DNA of 42,511 nt from an uncultured Prevotellaceae bacterium (GCA_902761905.1 CACWMK010000021.1:1-42511); one strand, 5' to 3'. Positions 1 to 8,328 are shown, counted from the stretch's first letter. Numbers and translations are program-made. The notes: generated from the letters alone by a model not told the origin.

Positions 1-1
1 G

Positions 2-472
2 GCTGCAACCCACAGCGGAATCTCTGCAGGTGTAATCAAGGCGGCTTGGGATGCCGCAGGCGAGGTGATTCGCACGTGGGCCACTGAGGGTCATAGCGTT
101 CCCCTGCCAGGTCTGGGAACCATGCGATTCGGAGTGCGCAGTAAGGCAGTAGAGAGTCTGGAGGATGTAAAGACTGGTCTGATCAGCGTTCGTCGTATCA
201 TCTTCACTCCTAACACTGAGGTGAAGGACGAGCTGAAGAATACCTCAATCCAGATTACCTGTCTGGACGAGGATGGCAAAGTGCTGAAGCGTGTGACCTC
301 TGGCGACAGCGGCGACATCGAGGACAGCGAGAATCAGAATGGCGACCAGAACCAGAATCAGGGTGGTAGCAGTCAGAACCAGGGTGGCAACACCAGCGGA
401 GGTGGTAATACCTCAGGCGGTGGAAACACCGGCGGTGGCGGCGGCGATGATGACGACGTAACCTACGATTAA
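2..472 (+). CDS. HU-like DNA-binding protein, 5' end cut off by the window
   Basis: The frame is open from the window edge, so 156 C-terminal residues are visible and the true start lies upstream. The segment resembles the HU/IHF-like fold of Bacteroidales HU-like proteins: a helix (VIKAAWDAAGEVIRTWATEG), then VPLPGLGTMRFGVRSKAVE and VRRIIFTPNTEVKDELKN, matching the family pattern of a beta-arm flanked by short strands and a closing helix. After about residue 105 it becomes low complexity, with QNQ, GGNTSGGGN and GGGGG runs and a final acidic DDDD. Such Gly/Asn/Asp tails are common in this subfamily. It probably binds DNA as a nucleoid-associated protein; sequence specificity is unknown. It lies 164 bp upstream of a smalltalk gene, the usual neighbour. 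A GTG at 65 could be mistaken for the start, but the homologous region begins before it. Confidence 0.82.
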   Translation, partial: AATHSGISAGVIKAAWDAAGEVIRTWATEGHSVPLPGLGTMRFGVRSKAVESLEDVKTGLISVRRIIFTPNTEVKDELKNTSIQITCLDEDGKVLKRVTSGDSGDIEDSENQNGDQNQNQGGSSQNQGGNTSGGGNTSGGGNTGGGGGDDDDVTYD

Positions 473-484
473 GCGAAGCCCCCA

Positions 485-606
485 TGTCATCTCGACTAAG
501 CGTAGCGTCTCCCCCTGTCATCTCGACCAAGCGTAGCGCGTGGAGAGATCTCTCGACTACGCTCGAGATGACAAGAAGGGGGGGATCGAGATGACAAGAA
601 GGGGGA
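485..606. repeat. palindromic intergenic repeat cluster
   Basis: Two direct copies of TGTCATCTCGACYAAGCGTAG lie at 485-507 and 516-538. Two inverted arms, TCGAGATGACAAGAAGGGGG, lie at 563-582 and 586-605. TGTCATCTCGA (516-526) pairs exactly with TCGAGATGACA (563-573), and the AGCGTAG/CTACGCT parts extend the fold. I recognise this as a type of dispersed palindromic repeat common in Bacteroidota intergenic regions. It separates the HU-like gene from the smalltalk gene. No ORF in it is credible. Confidence 0.75.
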
Positions 607-636
607 TAGTTATTAACCATTTAAACCTTAACCATT

Positions 637-738
637 ATGACTAAGAAGGAAACAGTAAAATTCGTGATTCAGCTCATCGCATCGATTGCATCGGCGATAC
701 TGACGGCACTGGGCGCCACATCGTGCGTAGGCGCGTAA
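637..738 (+). CDS. smalltalk protein (33 aa)
   Basis: An ATG at 637 opens a 33-codon frame ending in TAA at 736-738. The product starts MTKKETVKFVIQ, continues with a hydrophobic helix (LIASIASAILTALGA) and ends ATSCVGA. This matches the short Bacteroidales family named smalltalk: about 30 residues, a charged MTKKE start, one hydrophobic segment and a conserved TSC near the end. Family members are typically found just after a HU-like DNA-binding gene, as here. The function is unknown; a small membrane peptide is likely. The gene is followed 6 bp later by a strong terminator, so it closes the transcription unit. The N-acetylmuramoyl-L-alanine amidase often found next in such loci is absent. 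Confidence 0.88.
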   Translation: MTKKETVKFVIQLIASIASAILTALGATSCVGA

Positions 739-744
739 CGTAAG

Positions 745-783
745 AATGAGGCTCGTAATGCGGGCCTCATTTGTTTATTTTTT
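745..783 (+). terminator. rho-independent terminator after smalltalk gene
   Basis: The stem is AATGAGGC (745-752) with GCCTCATT (764-771). An 11-nt loop separates the arms, and TGTTTATTTTTT follows. It ends the HU-like/smalltalk unit ahead of the porQ promoter. Confidence 0.85.
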
Positions 784-816
784 CACTCAATTACCTTTCT
801 TTTCCAGAAAAAGTTG

Positions 817-824
817 TATCTTTG
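817..824 (+). promoter_or_regulatory. -7 promoter element of porQ-cmk
   Basis: TATCTTTG matches the Bacteroidota -7 consensus TAnnTTTG, 17 nt before the chosen porQ ATG. No clear -33 TTTG is visible. Confidence 0.6.
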
Positions 825-841
825 CGACCAAATTAGGAGAA

Positions 842-1792
842 ATGAGCATCAGAAATGTCATCATAACCACCCTACTTACCCTCGGGACCACGCACAGCAT
901 GGCCCAAGAGAGCGAGACTGCCTACAACTTCCTGAGGTTGCCGGTAAGTGCTCATGTGGCAGCATTAGGTGGCGAGAACATCACTCTGACCAACGACGAT
1001 GCATCGCTGATATTTCATAACCCTGCACTTATCAGCGGCGTGAGCGACAAAACGATAAACCTGAACTACATGACCTATATGGAGGGTGCCAAGAATGTTA
1101 GTGCATCGTTCGTAAAACTCACAGGCGAAAGGGCGTCGTGGGGCGTATCGGCCCAACTGATGGACTACGGGAAGATTAAGCAGACAAATGTATACAACGA
1201 GGATATGGGCAACTTCTCTGCTCGCGACATTGCTATCGGAGGAACGCTGGCCTACGAACTGACTAACCATATCAGCGGTGGTATAACGGCAAAATTCATC
1301 ACATCGACCATTGCCGATTACAACTCGCTGGCTGTAGGGGTGGATCTGGGCCTGAACTATCTTGATGCCGCCAGGGGGTGGAGCATATCGGCCGTGGCAC
1401 GCAATCTGGGAGGACAGATAAAGGCTTACGACGATGAGTTTGAGAGCATACCTTTTGACCTGCAGCTTGGCGTGAGCAAACGACTGCTGAACTCGCCTCT
1501 GCGATTTCACGCCACACTGAGCCGACTGACCAACTGGGATGAAGGTATAGGACGGCATCTGGCAATAGGTGCCGACCTGATATTGAGCGACAACATCTAT
1601 CTGGCCGCAGGATATAACTTCAGAAGGGCCAACGAGATGAAGATAAGCGACAGCGAGGGTTCATCGGCTCATGGTGCTGGACTATCGCTGGGAGCAGGAT
1701 TGTCGCTGCAGCGATTCAAGCTACACCTGGGCTGGGGCAAATATCACGTAAGCACATCATCACTACTGATTAATATATCATACACATTATGA
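842..1792 (+). CDS. porQ: type IX secretion system protein PorQ
   Basis: The product has 316 residues: a signal peptide ([22 protein letters not shown]) and then amphipathic beta-strands typical of an outer-membrane barrel. Near the start, [36 protein letters not shown] is the signature of the PorV/PorQ-like family. Length and the closing strand ([10 protein letters not shown]) fit PorQ. PorQ belongs to the outer-membrane part of the type IX secretion system, which exports and anchors proteins with a C-terminal sorting domain. I chose ATG 842 because it directly precedes the signal peptide and lies after the -7 box and AGGAG (835-839); the frame extends upstream only into the terminator. The last 4 bp overlap cmk (ATGA), a pairing common in Bacteroidota. 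Candidate cargo with a shared C-terminal tail is encoded at the right end of the window. Confidence 0.83.
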   Translation: MSIRNVIITTLLTLGTTHSMAQESETAYNFLRLPVSAHVAALGGENITLTNDDASLIFHNPALISGVSDKTINLNYMTYMEGAKNVSASFVKLTGERASWGVSAQLMDYGKIKQTNVYNEDMGNFSARDIAIGGTLAYELTNHISGGITAKFITSTIADYNSLAVGVDLGLNYLDAARGWSISAVARNLGGQIKAYDDEFESIPFDLQLGVSKRLLNSPLRFHATLSRLTNWDEGIGRHLAIGADLILSDNIYLAAGYNFRRANEMKISDSEGSSAHGAGLSLGAGLSLQRFKLHLGWGKYHVSTSSLLINISYTL

Positions 1793-2481
1793 AGAAAATA
1801 ACAATTGCAATCGATGGCCACAGCTCGTGCGGAAAAAGCACGATGGCCAAGGACCTGGCCCGCGAGGTGGGCTATGTATACGTAGACACTGGCGCCATGT
1901 ATCGCAGCGTGACACTCTACGCCCTGCGCCACAACCTGTTTAATGAGGACGGAAGCGTGAAGACCGCTGAACTGGAACAGCAGATGCCGCAGATAAACAT
2001 CTCATTCAAGTTTAACGCTGAGACTGGTCGCCCTGACACCTATCTTAATAATGAGTGCGTGGAGAAGGAGATACGTTCGCTCGAGGTGAGCAGCCACGTA
2101 AGTCCTATCGCAGCAGTACCATTTGTTCGCACAGCTATGGTGGCCCAGCAGCAACAGATGGGCAAGGACAAGGGCGTGGTGATGGATGGTCGCGATATAG
2201 GTACAACAGTATTTCCAGACGCTGAACTTAAGATTTTTGTTACGGCATCGGCACAGGTTCGCGCACAGCGCCGCTACGACGAACTGAAGGCTAAGGGTAT
2301 GCCTGCTGACTTCGACGATATCCTGAAGAACGTAGAAGAGCGCGACTATATCGACTCTCATCGCGAGGTAAGTCCGCTGCGCAAGGCCGACGACGCTATA
2401 GAACTGGACAACAGCAATATGACCATTCCTGAGCAGAAACAATGGCTTATGGATAGGTTTAAAGAAAAGACAAATCAATAA
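1789..2481 (+). CDS. cmk: cytidylate kinase
   Basis: A 230-residue P-loop kinase that phosphorylates CMP and dCMP with ATP in pyrimidine nucleotide synthesis. Visible motifs are the Walker A variant [19 protein letters not shown] at residues 4-22, [11 protein letters not shown] (base and sugar recognition), [23 protein letters not shown] (the family hallmark), and the lid region [13 protein letters not shown] followed by [14 protein letters not shown]. The length is normal for the family. It starts inside the porQ stop codon (ATGA at 1789-1792), implying translational coupling. It is a cytoplasmic housekeeping gene; all key motifs are intact. Confidence 0.97.
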   Translation: MKKITIAIDGHSSCGKSTMAKDLAREVGYVYVDTGAMYRSVTLYALRHNLFNEDGSVKTAELEQQMPQINISFKFNAETGRPDTYLNNECVEKEIRSLEVSSHVSPIAAVPFVRTAMVAQQQQMGKDKGVVMDGRDIGTTVFPDAELKIFVTASAQVRAQRRYDELKAKGMPADFDDILKNVEERDYIDSHREVSPLRKADDAIELDNSNMTIPEQKQWLMDRFKEKTNQ

Positions 2482-2539
2482 AATTGTTCTATTTCTGATT
2501 TTTTCTCGTCATTTTTTCGTTTCTATCATGATTTTTTGC

Positions 2540-2547
2540 TACCTTTG
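2540..2547 (+). promoter_or_regulatory. -7 promoter element of the FadL-type porin gene
   Basis: TACCTTTG followed by CAGCCG, 29 nt before the ATG at 2577, in an otherwise T-rich gap between cmk and the porin. Confidence 0.65.
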
Positions 2548-2576
2548 CAGCCGAATTTCATTAGAATCTTAAGAAA

Positions 2577-3980
2577 ATGACGAGAAAATTAATTATTTCG
2601 GCTCTTCTGGCACTAGCCACAACAGCTACCGTCCACGCTGGTGGACTGATGACCAACACAAATTATCACATAGCTTTCGACCGCATGTTCGCACGCGGTG
2701 CATCAACTGAGATCGATGCTGCTTACAGCAACCCAGCCGGACTGGCATGGGGACACGAAGGATTCCAGTTCTCGCTGAACTTCCAGAAGCCCTGGCAGTA
2801 TCGTAACATCGAGCTGAACACAACCGCAGGTAGTCACACCTACGAGGGCAAAGCCTCAGCACCAGTAGTTCCTGCACTGTTTGCTTCGTATAAGAAGGAT
2901 CGCTGGGCCCTGTCGACCATGATTGGTATCGTGGGCAGCGGTGGTTTCGTAGAATACAATGAGGGTGTGCCCATGTTCAATGCTCTGTTGGGAGGTACAA
3001 TAACCTCGCTGACACAAGGATTACACGATGCGACAGGTGTTACACCTGTGGTAACACCCGACCAGTACGACGCTGAGATGAAGGGCAAGCAGTACATCTA
3101 TGGTGGACAGCTGAACTTCACCTATAAGATTGTAGATTGTCTCTCAGCAGCTGTAGGTATCCGTGCCAACTACTATGACGGCTACTATCGCGGCCACGTA
3201 AAGGCTGCACAGTCATCACTGGGCGAGCTGGCAAATCTTTCGCTGGATGTAGACCAGAAGGGGTGGGGATTTACGCCACTGGTTAGTGTGGCATTCCACA
3301 AAGGTCCACTCACACTGAGCGCTCGCTATGAGTTCCGCACAAAGATTGAGACCAAGAACGAGACAAACAGTCTGAACGCCAACTTAAACACCGCTACACT
3401 AGTTGAGGCACCATTGGCAAATCTGGTTGCAGCAGGCGCTCTGCCAGCTGAGACTGCTGTTGCGATGGCACAGAACATCCGCACCACGGTTACAAATTCG
3501 TTAGGCGGCTACACCGCACCATACGAGGACGGCGCCAAGACACGCTACGATATGCCCGCACTGCTTTCTGTTGCTGCAGGCTATGAGTTCAACAAGAATC
3601 TGCGTGCTGCTCTGGAGTACCACTTCTTCGATGACAAGAACGCCCAGATGGCAAACAATCGTCAGGACGAACTAACTCATGGCACACACGAAATCCTGGC
3701 TGGTGTAGAGTGGGACATCAACGACAAGTTCACAGTAAGCTGTGGTGGACAGCGCACTGACTATGGTCTGTCTGACGGCTATCAGTCGAACACCTCATTC
3801 GCTTGCGACAGCTACAGCGTAGGTTGTGGTGGTGCTTGGAACATCAGCGACAAGATGCGCCTGAACGTGAGCTACTTCTGCACACTCTACAGCGACTATA
3901 ACAAGCAAACTAGCTATGGCCTTGAAACCTACAGCCGCACCAATCACGTGATTGGCGTAGGTTTGGATTACAAATTCTAA
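2577..3980 (+). CDS. FadL/OmpP1-type outer-membrane porin
   Basis: The product has 467 residues with a signal peptide ending near TVHAGG. The mature start, GLMTNTNYHIAFDRMFARGASTEIDAAYSNPAGLAW, matches the OmpP1/FadL/TodX family, where a conserved N-terminal stretch with an NPAG motif forms the plug before a 14-strand barrel. Alternating aromatic strands run to a C-terminal YSRTNHVIGVGLDYKF ending in Phe, as expected for BAM-assembled barrels. The family imports hydrophobic compounds such as long-chain fatty acids; the substrate here is unknown. It has its own promoter and lies convergent to folK with only 12 bp between the stop codons and no visible hairpin there. Confidence 0.85.
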   Translation: MTRKLIISALLALATTATVHAGGLMTNTNYHIAFDRMFARGASTEIDAAYSNPAGLAWGHEGFQFSLNFQKPWQYRNIELNTTAGSHTYEGKASAPVVPALFASYKKDRWALSTMIGIVGSGGFVEYNEGVPMFNALLGGTITSLTQGLHDATGVTPVVTPDQYDAEMKGKQYIYGGQLNFTYKIVDCLSAAVGIRANYYDGYYRGHVKAAQSSLGELANLSLDVDQKGWGFTPLVSVAFHKGPLTLSARYEFRTKIETKNETNSLNANLNTATLVEAPLANLVAAGALPAETAVAMAQNIRTTVTNSLGGYTAPYEDGAKTRYDMPALLSVAAGYEFNKNLRAALEYHFFDDKNAQMANNRQDELTHGTHEILAGVEWDINDKFTVSCGGQRTDYGLSDGYQSNTSFACDSYSVGCGGAWNISDKMRLNVSYFCTLYSDYNKQTSYGLETYSRTNHVIGVGLDYKF

Positions 3981-3992
3981 AATAACATCAAT

Positions 3993-4400
3993 TCAATCTC
4001 TTATTTCGCGAAGCGGTCTCATCACAAATTCACGCTTCAACATCAGAGGGTGGGGAATCTGCAAGTCGGGTTCATCCACCCTCAATTCATCGTATAGCAG
4101 AATGTCTATATCGATGATCCTGTCTGCATAATTTCCCCCTACCGATTTGTGTTTACGTCCCATCTCGCGCTCTATCTTCTGGGTGGCACGCAGCACCTCG
4201 CGTGGCGACAACTCAGTATGGCAAAGCACAGCAGCATTGACAAACTGGTTATCCGACTCGAAGCCCCAAGGTTCGGTCGAAATAAGAGAGGACTGGCGCA
4301 CAACCAGTCCTACTCTCAAGCCGATTAGCTCTATAGCCTTACGGATATTTTCTTCCTTGTGGCCCAGGTTACTACCTAGTGACAAATATACTTTATGCAT
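3993..4400 (-). CDS. folK: 2-amino-4-hydroxy-6-hydroxymethyldihydropteridine diphosphokinase
   Basis: The product has 135 residues (HPPK), catalysing pyrophosphate transfer from ATP to 6-hydroxymethyl-dihydropterin in folate synthesis. Motifs are YLSLGSNLGHKEENI at the start, QFVNAAV, RxxGR with the metal-binding RIIDIDILLYDE (the two Asp of DxD), and IPHPLMLKREFVMRPL near the end. It is slightly short, as often in Bacteroidota. The start is the ATG at 4400; an in-frame TTG just upstream belongs to the tandem repeat that abuts the start codon. It is the last gene of the ftsX-to-folK operon. The second folate gene of the window is folE at 28239. Confidence 0.95.
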   Translation of the reverse strand: MHKVYLSLGSNLGHKEENIRKAIELIGLRVGLVVRQSSLISTEPWGFESDNQFVNAAVLCHTELSPREVLRATQKIEREMGRKHKSVGGNYADRIIDIDILLYDELRVDEPDLQIPHPLMLKREFVMRPLREIRD

Positions 4401-4481
4401 CAACTGTCAACTATCAACTATCAACTATCAACTGTCAACTATCAACTGTCAACTATCAACTGTCAACTATCAACTATCAAT
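4401..4481. repeat. heptamer tandem array between queA and folK
   Basis: Eleven perfect-length 7-bp units plus a 4-bp partial unit, CAACTAT or CAACTGT on the + strand. The array begins at the base after the folK start codon and overlaps the queA stop codon (4477-4479), so it fills the whole gap. In gene sense the unit is ATAGTTG/ACAGTTG. It contains TAG and TGA, and since 7 is not a multiple of 3 these stops recur in all frames. It is the longest of the heptamer arrays in the window. Confidence 0.95.
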
Positions 4482-5541
4482 CGTCCAGTATCAACATTGC
4501 ATCGCCGTAGCAGCCAAACTTATAACCCTCCTTAAGAGCACGCTGATAGCCCTCGTAAAGCAGATCGAAACCAGCAAACGAAGCCTCAGTCATCATCATT
4601 GGCGACTCTGGGTGATAGAAGTTTCCGATAAGAGCATTGCTCAAACCAAACTCGTATGGTGGGAAGATGAACTTATTAGTCCAACCCTCAAACTCCTTAA
4701 GCATACCGTCTGTACCTACAGCCGACTCAGTGGCACGAGCTGTGCTGACACCTACGCAGCAAACACGACGGCCCTCCTCCTTAGCCTTGTTCACAATGTC
4801 GCAGGCTTCCTTAGGAATGAACATCTGCTCGCTTGACATCTTGTGCTTGGTCAGGTCTTCAACCTCGATAGCATCGAAGTTGCCAAGTCCGCAATGCAGT
4901 GTGATATAGGCAAAGTTAATACCCTTAATCTCCATGCGCTTCATCAGCTCGCGACTGAAGTGAAGACCAGTAGCTGGAGCTGTAACAGCACCCTCATTCT
5001 TAGCATAGATGGTCTGGAAGTTGTCCATATCCTCTTCAGTAGCTTCGCGCTTGTCGATGATATAGCGTGGCAGTGGAGCTGCACCAAGTGCATACAGTTC
5101 ACGCTTAAACTCATCGTGAGGACAGTCATACAAGAATCGCAGCGTACGTCCGCGGCTTGTGGTATTGTCGATAACCTCAGCCACCATAGGACCGTCGTCC
5201 TCGAAGAAAAGCTTGTTTCCGATACGGATCTTACGAGCGGGCTCTACCAGCACGTCCCAAAGACGCTGATCGGCATTCAACTCACGCAGCAGGAAGACCT
5301 CAATCTTAGCATCAGTCTTCTCCTTTGTTCCGTACAGACGAGCAGGGAACACCTTGGTATCATTAAAAATAAAAGCATCATCCTCGTCGAAATAGTCGAG
5401 AATATTGCGGAAGTCGAGACCAGACTCAATATTCTGGCTCTTGCGATGCAACACCATCAGTTTGCACTCATCGCGATGATAAGGAGGCTCAAGTGCAATC
5501 TGCTCTTCAGGCAACTTAAACTTAAACTGTGATAACTTCAT
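4477..5541 (-). CDS. queA: S-adenosylmethionine:tRNA ribosyltransferase-isomerase
   Basis: The product has 354 residues and makes epoxyqueuosine in tRNA from preQ1 by transferring the ribosyl part of SAM. The family start LSQFKFKLPEEQIALEPPYHRDECKLMVL is clear, followed by FNDTKVFPARLYGTK, EVFLLREL, WDVLVEPARKIRIG, ATGLHFSRELM, the signature TLHCGLGNFDAIEVEDL, RVCCVGVSTARATESA and the C-terminal LIGNFYHPESPMMMTEASFAGFDLL. The length is normal. It lies 10 bp after truB and is separated from folK only by the heptamer array, into which its stop codon extends. No other queuosine gene is in the window. Confidence 0.96.
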   Translation of the reverse strand: MKLSQFKFKLPEEQIALEPPYHRDECKLMVLHRKSQNIESGLDFRNILDYFDEDDAFIFNDTKVFPARLYGTKEKTDAKIEVFLLRELNADQRLWDVLVEPARKIRIGNKLFFEDDGPMVAEVIDNTTSRGRTLRFLYDCPHDEFKRELYALGAAPLPRYIIDKREATEEDMDNFQTIYAKNEGAVTAPATGLHFSRELMKRMEIKGINFAYITLHCGLGNFDAIEVEDLTKHKMSSEQMFIPKEACDIVNKAKEEGRRVCCVGVSTARATESAVGTDGMLKEFEGWTNKFIFPPYEFGLSNALIGNFYHPESPMMMTEASFAGFDLLYEGYQRALKEGYKFGCYGDAMLILDD

Positions 5542-5551
5542 ATTTTAATGT

Positions 5552-6292
5552 TTAATCATTAATCTTTCGCTCGGCTTTGCCGCTTGGCTCGCCAAGAATG
5601 TTTAATTTATCTTCCAGCCAGGCTGGGAATTCATCGAACGTAAGACAATCCTCCAGTCGGACATCGCCTACACGAGTGCGACATAGTGCTGTGAGGTGTG
5701 CTCCGCTACCAAGAGCCTCGCCAATATCGCGGGCCAGCGAGCGGATATATGTGCCTTTACCACATCCCACACGGATCTTCAACTGCATCTTTTCAGGGTC
5801 GAAATCCACCAGTTCTATCTCGTCGATATGTACAGGTTTCTCAGCCAACTGGTGGTCGCTACCCTTTCGGGCCAACTCGTATGCTCTGTCGCCCCCCACC
5901 TTACATGCAGAAAACAGAGGTGGACGCTGCATGATGTCGCCAACGAACTTAGGCAGAGTCTGCTCTATCAGTTCGCGTGTGATATGCTCTGTGGGGTATG
6001 TCTGGTCTACCTCGTGCTCCAGATCATAGCTAGGGGTTGTAGCTCCCAACTGCAGTGTAGCGGTATACTCCTTTGAGTGCAGCTGCAGCGCCTCTATCTG
6101 TTTGGTTGCTTTGCCAGTACAGAGTACCAGGACACCTGTGGCCAGAGGATCAAGCGTTCCTGCATGCCCCATTTTCACACGTTTCACATGCAGGCGTTTT
6201 GACAGCACATATCTGATATGTGCCAGAGCCCCAAAGCTCGACATGCGATAGGGTTTGTTGATATATATATATGCTCCTTCCTGGAAATTCAT
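5552..6292 (-). CDS. truB: tRNA pseudouridine(55) synthase
   Basis: The product has 246 residues. TruB makes pseudouridine 55 in the T-loop of tRNAs. The catalytic motif GHAGTLDPLATGVLVLCTGKATK carries the nucleophilic Asp. Also visible are YIYINKPYRMSSFGALAHIRY at the start, QRPPLFSACKVGGDRAYELAR and GCGKGTYIRSLARDIGEALG. The last residues (KIND before TAA) are encoded by AT-rich heptamers like those in other gaps, so the C-terminus may have been extended by repeat growth. The start codon shares one base with the uppP stop codon, indicating tight coupling. Confidence 0.95.
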   Translation of the reverse strand: MNFQEGAYIYINKPYRMSSFGALAHIRYVLSKRLHVKRVKMGHAGTLDPLATGVLVLCTGKATKQIEALQLHSKEYTATLQLGATTPSYDLEHEVDQTYPTEHITRELIEQTLPKFVGDIMQRPPLFSACKVGGDRAYELARKGSDHQLAEKPVHIDEIELVDFDPEKMQLKIRVGCGKGTYIRSLARDIGEALGSGAHLTALCRTRVGDVRLEDCLTFDEFPAWLEDKLNILGEPSGKAERKIND

Positions 6293-7149
6293 TAATCAAC
6301 CATTGCTAGTGACTGCCCCATGAGAAGCATTATAATAATGATGCCACCTACCACAATACGATAGATACCAAAAGCTTTGAATCCATATTTGGTTATATAG
6401 TTCACGAACCACTTCATGGCCAGAAGAGCAACAATAAACGCAATTACACAACCAAGTATAAGCATTGTGATGTTATGGCTTGTGGCCCACGCTGTATCTT
6501 CCTTCATCAGGTCGAGCAAATCGAGCAGCGTAGCTCCAGCCATAGTTGGCACAGCCAGGAAGAATGAGAACTTGGCAGCACGACGGCGAGTAAGTCCCTG
6601 AGTCATACCTCCAACGATGGTAGCCATCGAACGAGACACACCAGGAATCACAGAGATACACTGGAAAAGACCAATCATGAAGGCACGGCGCTCGTCAACC
6701 TTATTATCTTCGCTACCCTTATTAAACAGTCTGTCGCAGAAGAGCATGAACACACCACCCAGAACCAGCATGACAGCAACTACTTCTACGCTGTCGAGCA
6801 GCCAGTCGAGCAAGCCTGATTTCTTGGCAAGAAGTCCGATAACCACTGCAGGAAACACACCTACAATCAGTAACCAATAGAAGTAATACTTGTGTCTGAG
6901 TTTTTGCCACCAGGTAAAGGCCATGGGGTCTGGCGTATTATCAAACACAAAGAAACGCTTCCAGTACAGACATACCACCGACAAGATGGCACCAAACTGG
7001 ATAATAAACGTAAAGGCATGTACAAAGGGATCGCCCTGAGGTACACCCAACAGGTTCTGTGCTATAATCATGTGGCCTGTAGATGAAACAGGCAAAAACT
7101 CTGTCAATCCCTCTACAATAGAAATAATAATCGTCTGAATCCAATCCAT
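6292..7149 (-). CDS. uppP: undecaprenyl-diphosphatase (BacA/UppP)
   Basis: The product has 285 residues, an integral inner-membrane enzyme that dephosphorylates undecaprenyl diphosphate to recycle the lipid carrier for peptidoglycan and O-antigen. The two family motifs are intact: EGLTEFLPVSSTGHM near residue 14, and PGVSRSMATIVGGMTQGLTR in the middle. Six to eight hydrophobic segments are visible. It is encoded between DUF3098 and truB, which is the standard Bacteroidota order. The start is 3 bp after the DUF3098 stop codon. Confidence 0.95.
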   Translation of the reverse strand: MDWIQTIIISIVEGLTEFLPVSSTGHMIIAQNLLGVPQGDPFVHAFTFIIQFGAILSVVCLYWKRFFVFDNTPDPMAFTWWQKLRHKYYFYWLLIVGVFPAVVIGLLAKKSGLLDWLLDSVEVVAVMLVLGGVFMLFCDRLFNKGSEDNKVDERRAFMIGLFQCISVIPGVSRSMATIVGGMTQGLTRRRAAKFSFFLAVPTMAGATLLDLLDLMKEDTAWATSHNITMLILGCVIAFIVALLAMKWFVNYITKYGFKAFGIYRIVVGGIIIIMLLMGQSLAMVD

Positions 7150-7152
7150 ATC

Positions 7153-7383
7153 TTAATCTAAATCTTTTGGTTTTCTTACTACAGCATAAATCATCGACAC
7201 AAATCCGAACAGACATACCACAGGTGCAACCTTGATTCGGCGAGCACTGAAGATATCTGCCTCAAACACGGTATCCGTCGAGTTTGGACCTACCATCAGC
7301 AGGAATCCTATCACCACAATAGCCATACTGACTGCCAACAATATGTAGTTGGTCTTGTCGAATGCAAAATTCTTTTTATCCAT
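7153..7383 (-). CDS. DUF3098 membrane protein
   Basis: The product has 76 residues: MDKKNFAFDKTNYILLAVSMAIVVIGFLLMVGP, a polar stretch containing DTVFEADIFSARRIKVAP, and a second hydrophobic helix VVCLFGFVSMIYAVV before RKPKDLD. This two-helix layout is the DUF3098 family, which in Bacteroidota almost always sits between ftsX and uppP. The function is unknown; the position suggests a role near cell division or envelope assembly. I chose the ATG at 7383; upstream in-frame codons come from the heptamer array. Confidence 0.9.
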   Translation of the reverse strand: MDKKNFAFDKTNYILLAVSMAIVVIGFLLMVGPNSTDTVFEADIFSARRIKVAPVVCLFGFVSMIYAVVRKPKDLD

Positions 7384-7386
7384 TAT

Positions 7387-7418
7387 AATTGTCAATTATC
7401 AATTCTCAATTATCAATT
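7387..7418. repeat. heptamer array between ftsX and DUF3098
   Basis: Four 7-bp units (AATTGTC, AATTATC, AATTCTC, AATTATC) plus AATT. The array runs into the ftsX stop codon (7417-7419) and ends 3 bp from the DUF3098 start codon. Confidence 0.9.
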
Positions 7419-8295
7419 AAATCTTATACAGCTCTCCTGCCGACATGCGGAGGAACTTATTCACAGAGATATACGAGCAGGTGGCTGTGATAATGATACC
7501 AAACAGCAATACTGCCACACCAGTGATTGTTAGTTCACGCCATGTTATCACCGTCAGGATGTTGGGCTCGTAATAGTATAATCCATATACCAGACCACCA
7601 AGCGCGACAATGGCTACGATTGCAGCAACCACGCCAACCATCAGGGCTTGACGCATAAACGGCTTGCGGATAAATGCCCACGATGCACCTACCAGTTTCA
7701 TTGTGTGTATCAGGAAACGACGTGAGTACACACTCAGTCTCACCGTATTATTAATCAGCGAGAACGACACAAACGTAAGCAGTACTGCCAGGGCCAACAA
7801 CAGCAGGTTAACCTTTGTAAGATTACGATTAACGCTATCCATCAGGTCCACCTGATAAGCCACATCAGTCACCTTAGGATTCTTCTGCAGTTCCTTTGCA
7901 ATCCATTTCAGCGAGTCGCGGTTAGCATAGTCAGAATGCAACTGCAGTTCGAGTGTAGCTGGGAACGGATTTACACCCAGGAACTCTGATGGGTCAGAGC
8001 CCATAGCCTCGCTCTGCTCTTTCAGAGCCTGATCCTTGCTGATATAATCAATATTACGAGAGTAAGGACGATGATACAAGTCGCGACACAATAGTTTTGC
8101 GCCGTTCACACTTACATCATCGCTCAGCATCACCGTCACAGTAAGGTTCTCCTTAACCCACTGCGACAGATTACGGCTAGTCTGTACTGACAATACAACC
8201 AGCCCTAACAAAACCAGCACCATCGCAGTACTAATGCAAAGTGTAACCAACTGCACACCGCGACGGTTGCCAGCATATTTTTTTCGTCTTTTCAT
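7417..8295 (-). CDS. ftsX: cell division protein FtsX
   Basis: The product has 292 residues, the permease-like partner of the ATPase FtsE, which activates peptidoglycan hydrolases at the septum. The layout is a basic cytoplasmic start (MKRRKKYAGNRRG), TM1 (LVTLCISTAMVLVLLGLVVLSV), a large extracytoplasmic domain of about 130 residues (NLTVTVMLSDDVS to NPKVTDVAYQVDL), then TM2-TM4, with SRRFLIHTMKLVGASWAFIRKPF between, the FtsX family loop. I chose the ATG at 8295: the longer frame would start upstream of the -7 element at 8329-8336. It is the first gene of the ftsX-DUF3098-uppP-truB-queA-folK operon. FtsE is not in the window. Confidence 0.93.
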   Translation of the reverse strand: MKRRKKYAGNRRGVQLVTLCISTAMVLVLLGLVVLSVQTSRNLSQWVKENLTVTVMLSDDVSVNGAKLLCRDLYHRPYSRNIDYISKDQALKEQSEAMGSDPSEFLGVNPFPATLELQLHSDYANRDSLKWIAKELQKNPKVTDVAYQVDLMDSVNRNLTKVNLLLLALAVLLTFVSFSLINNTVRLSVYSRRFLIHTMKLVGASWAFIRKPFMRQALMVGVVAAIVAIVALGGLVYGLYYYEPNILTVITWRELTITGVAVLLFGIIITATCSYISVNKFLRMSAGELYKI

Positions 8296-8298
8296 TAA

Positions 8299-8323
8299 TT
8301 TACGTACGTAAAAATTCGAATTC
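8299..8323. promoter_or_regulatory. two adjacent palindromes in the ftsX leader
   Basis: TTTACGTACGTAAA (8299-8312) is a perfect 14-bp palindrome 3 bp upstream of the ftsX ATG. CGAATTCG (8316-8323) is a second perfect palindrome. Both lie between the -7 box and the start codon, so they could be an operator or an mRNA hairpin that masks the start. The role is inferred only from position. Confidence 0.45.
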
Positions 8324-8328
8324 GGCTG

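Noticed and set aside
255-620. Minus-strand frame of 121 codons over the left end
   Set aside because: It is the complement of the Gly/Asn tail of the HU-like gene and of the palindromic repeats, giving an Arg/His-rich artefact.
4401-4481. Short CRISPR-like array
   Set aside because: The repeats are 7 bp with no spacers and no cas genes nearby. It is a simple tandem array confined to an intergenic gap.
4147-5532. Long plus-strand frames across folK and queA
   Set aside because: They lie antisense to two genes with complete motifs and their products are Leu/Gln/Ser-rich without domain features. They arise from codon bias on the opposite strand and from reading through the heptamer array.
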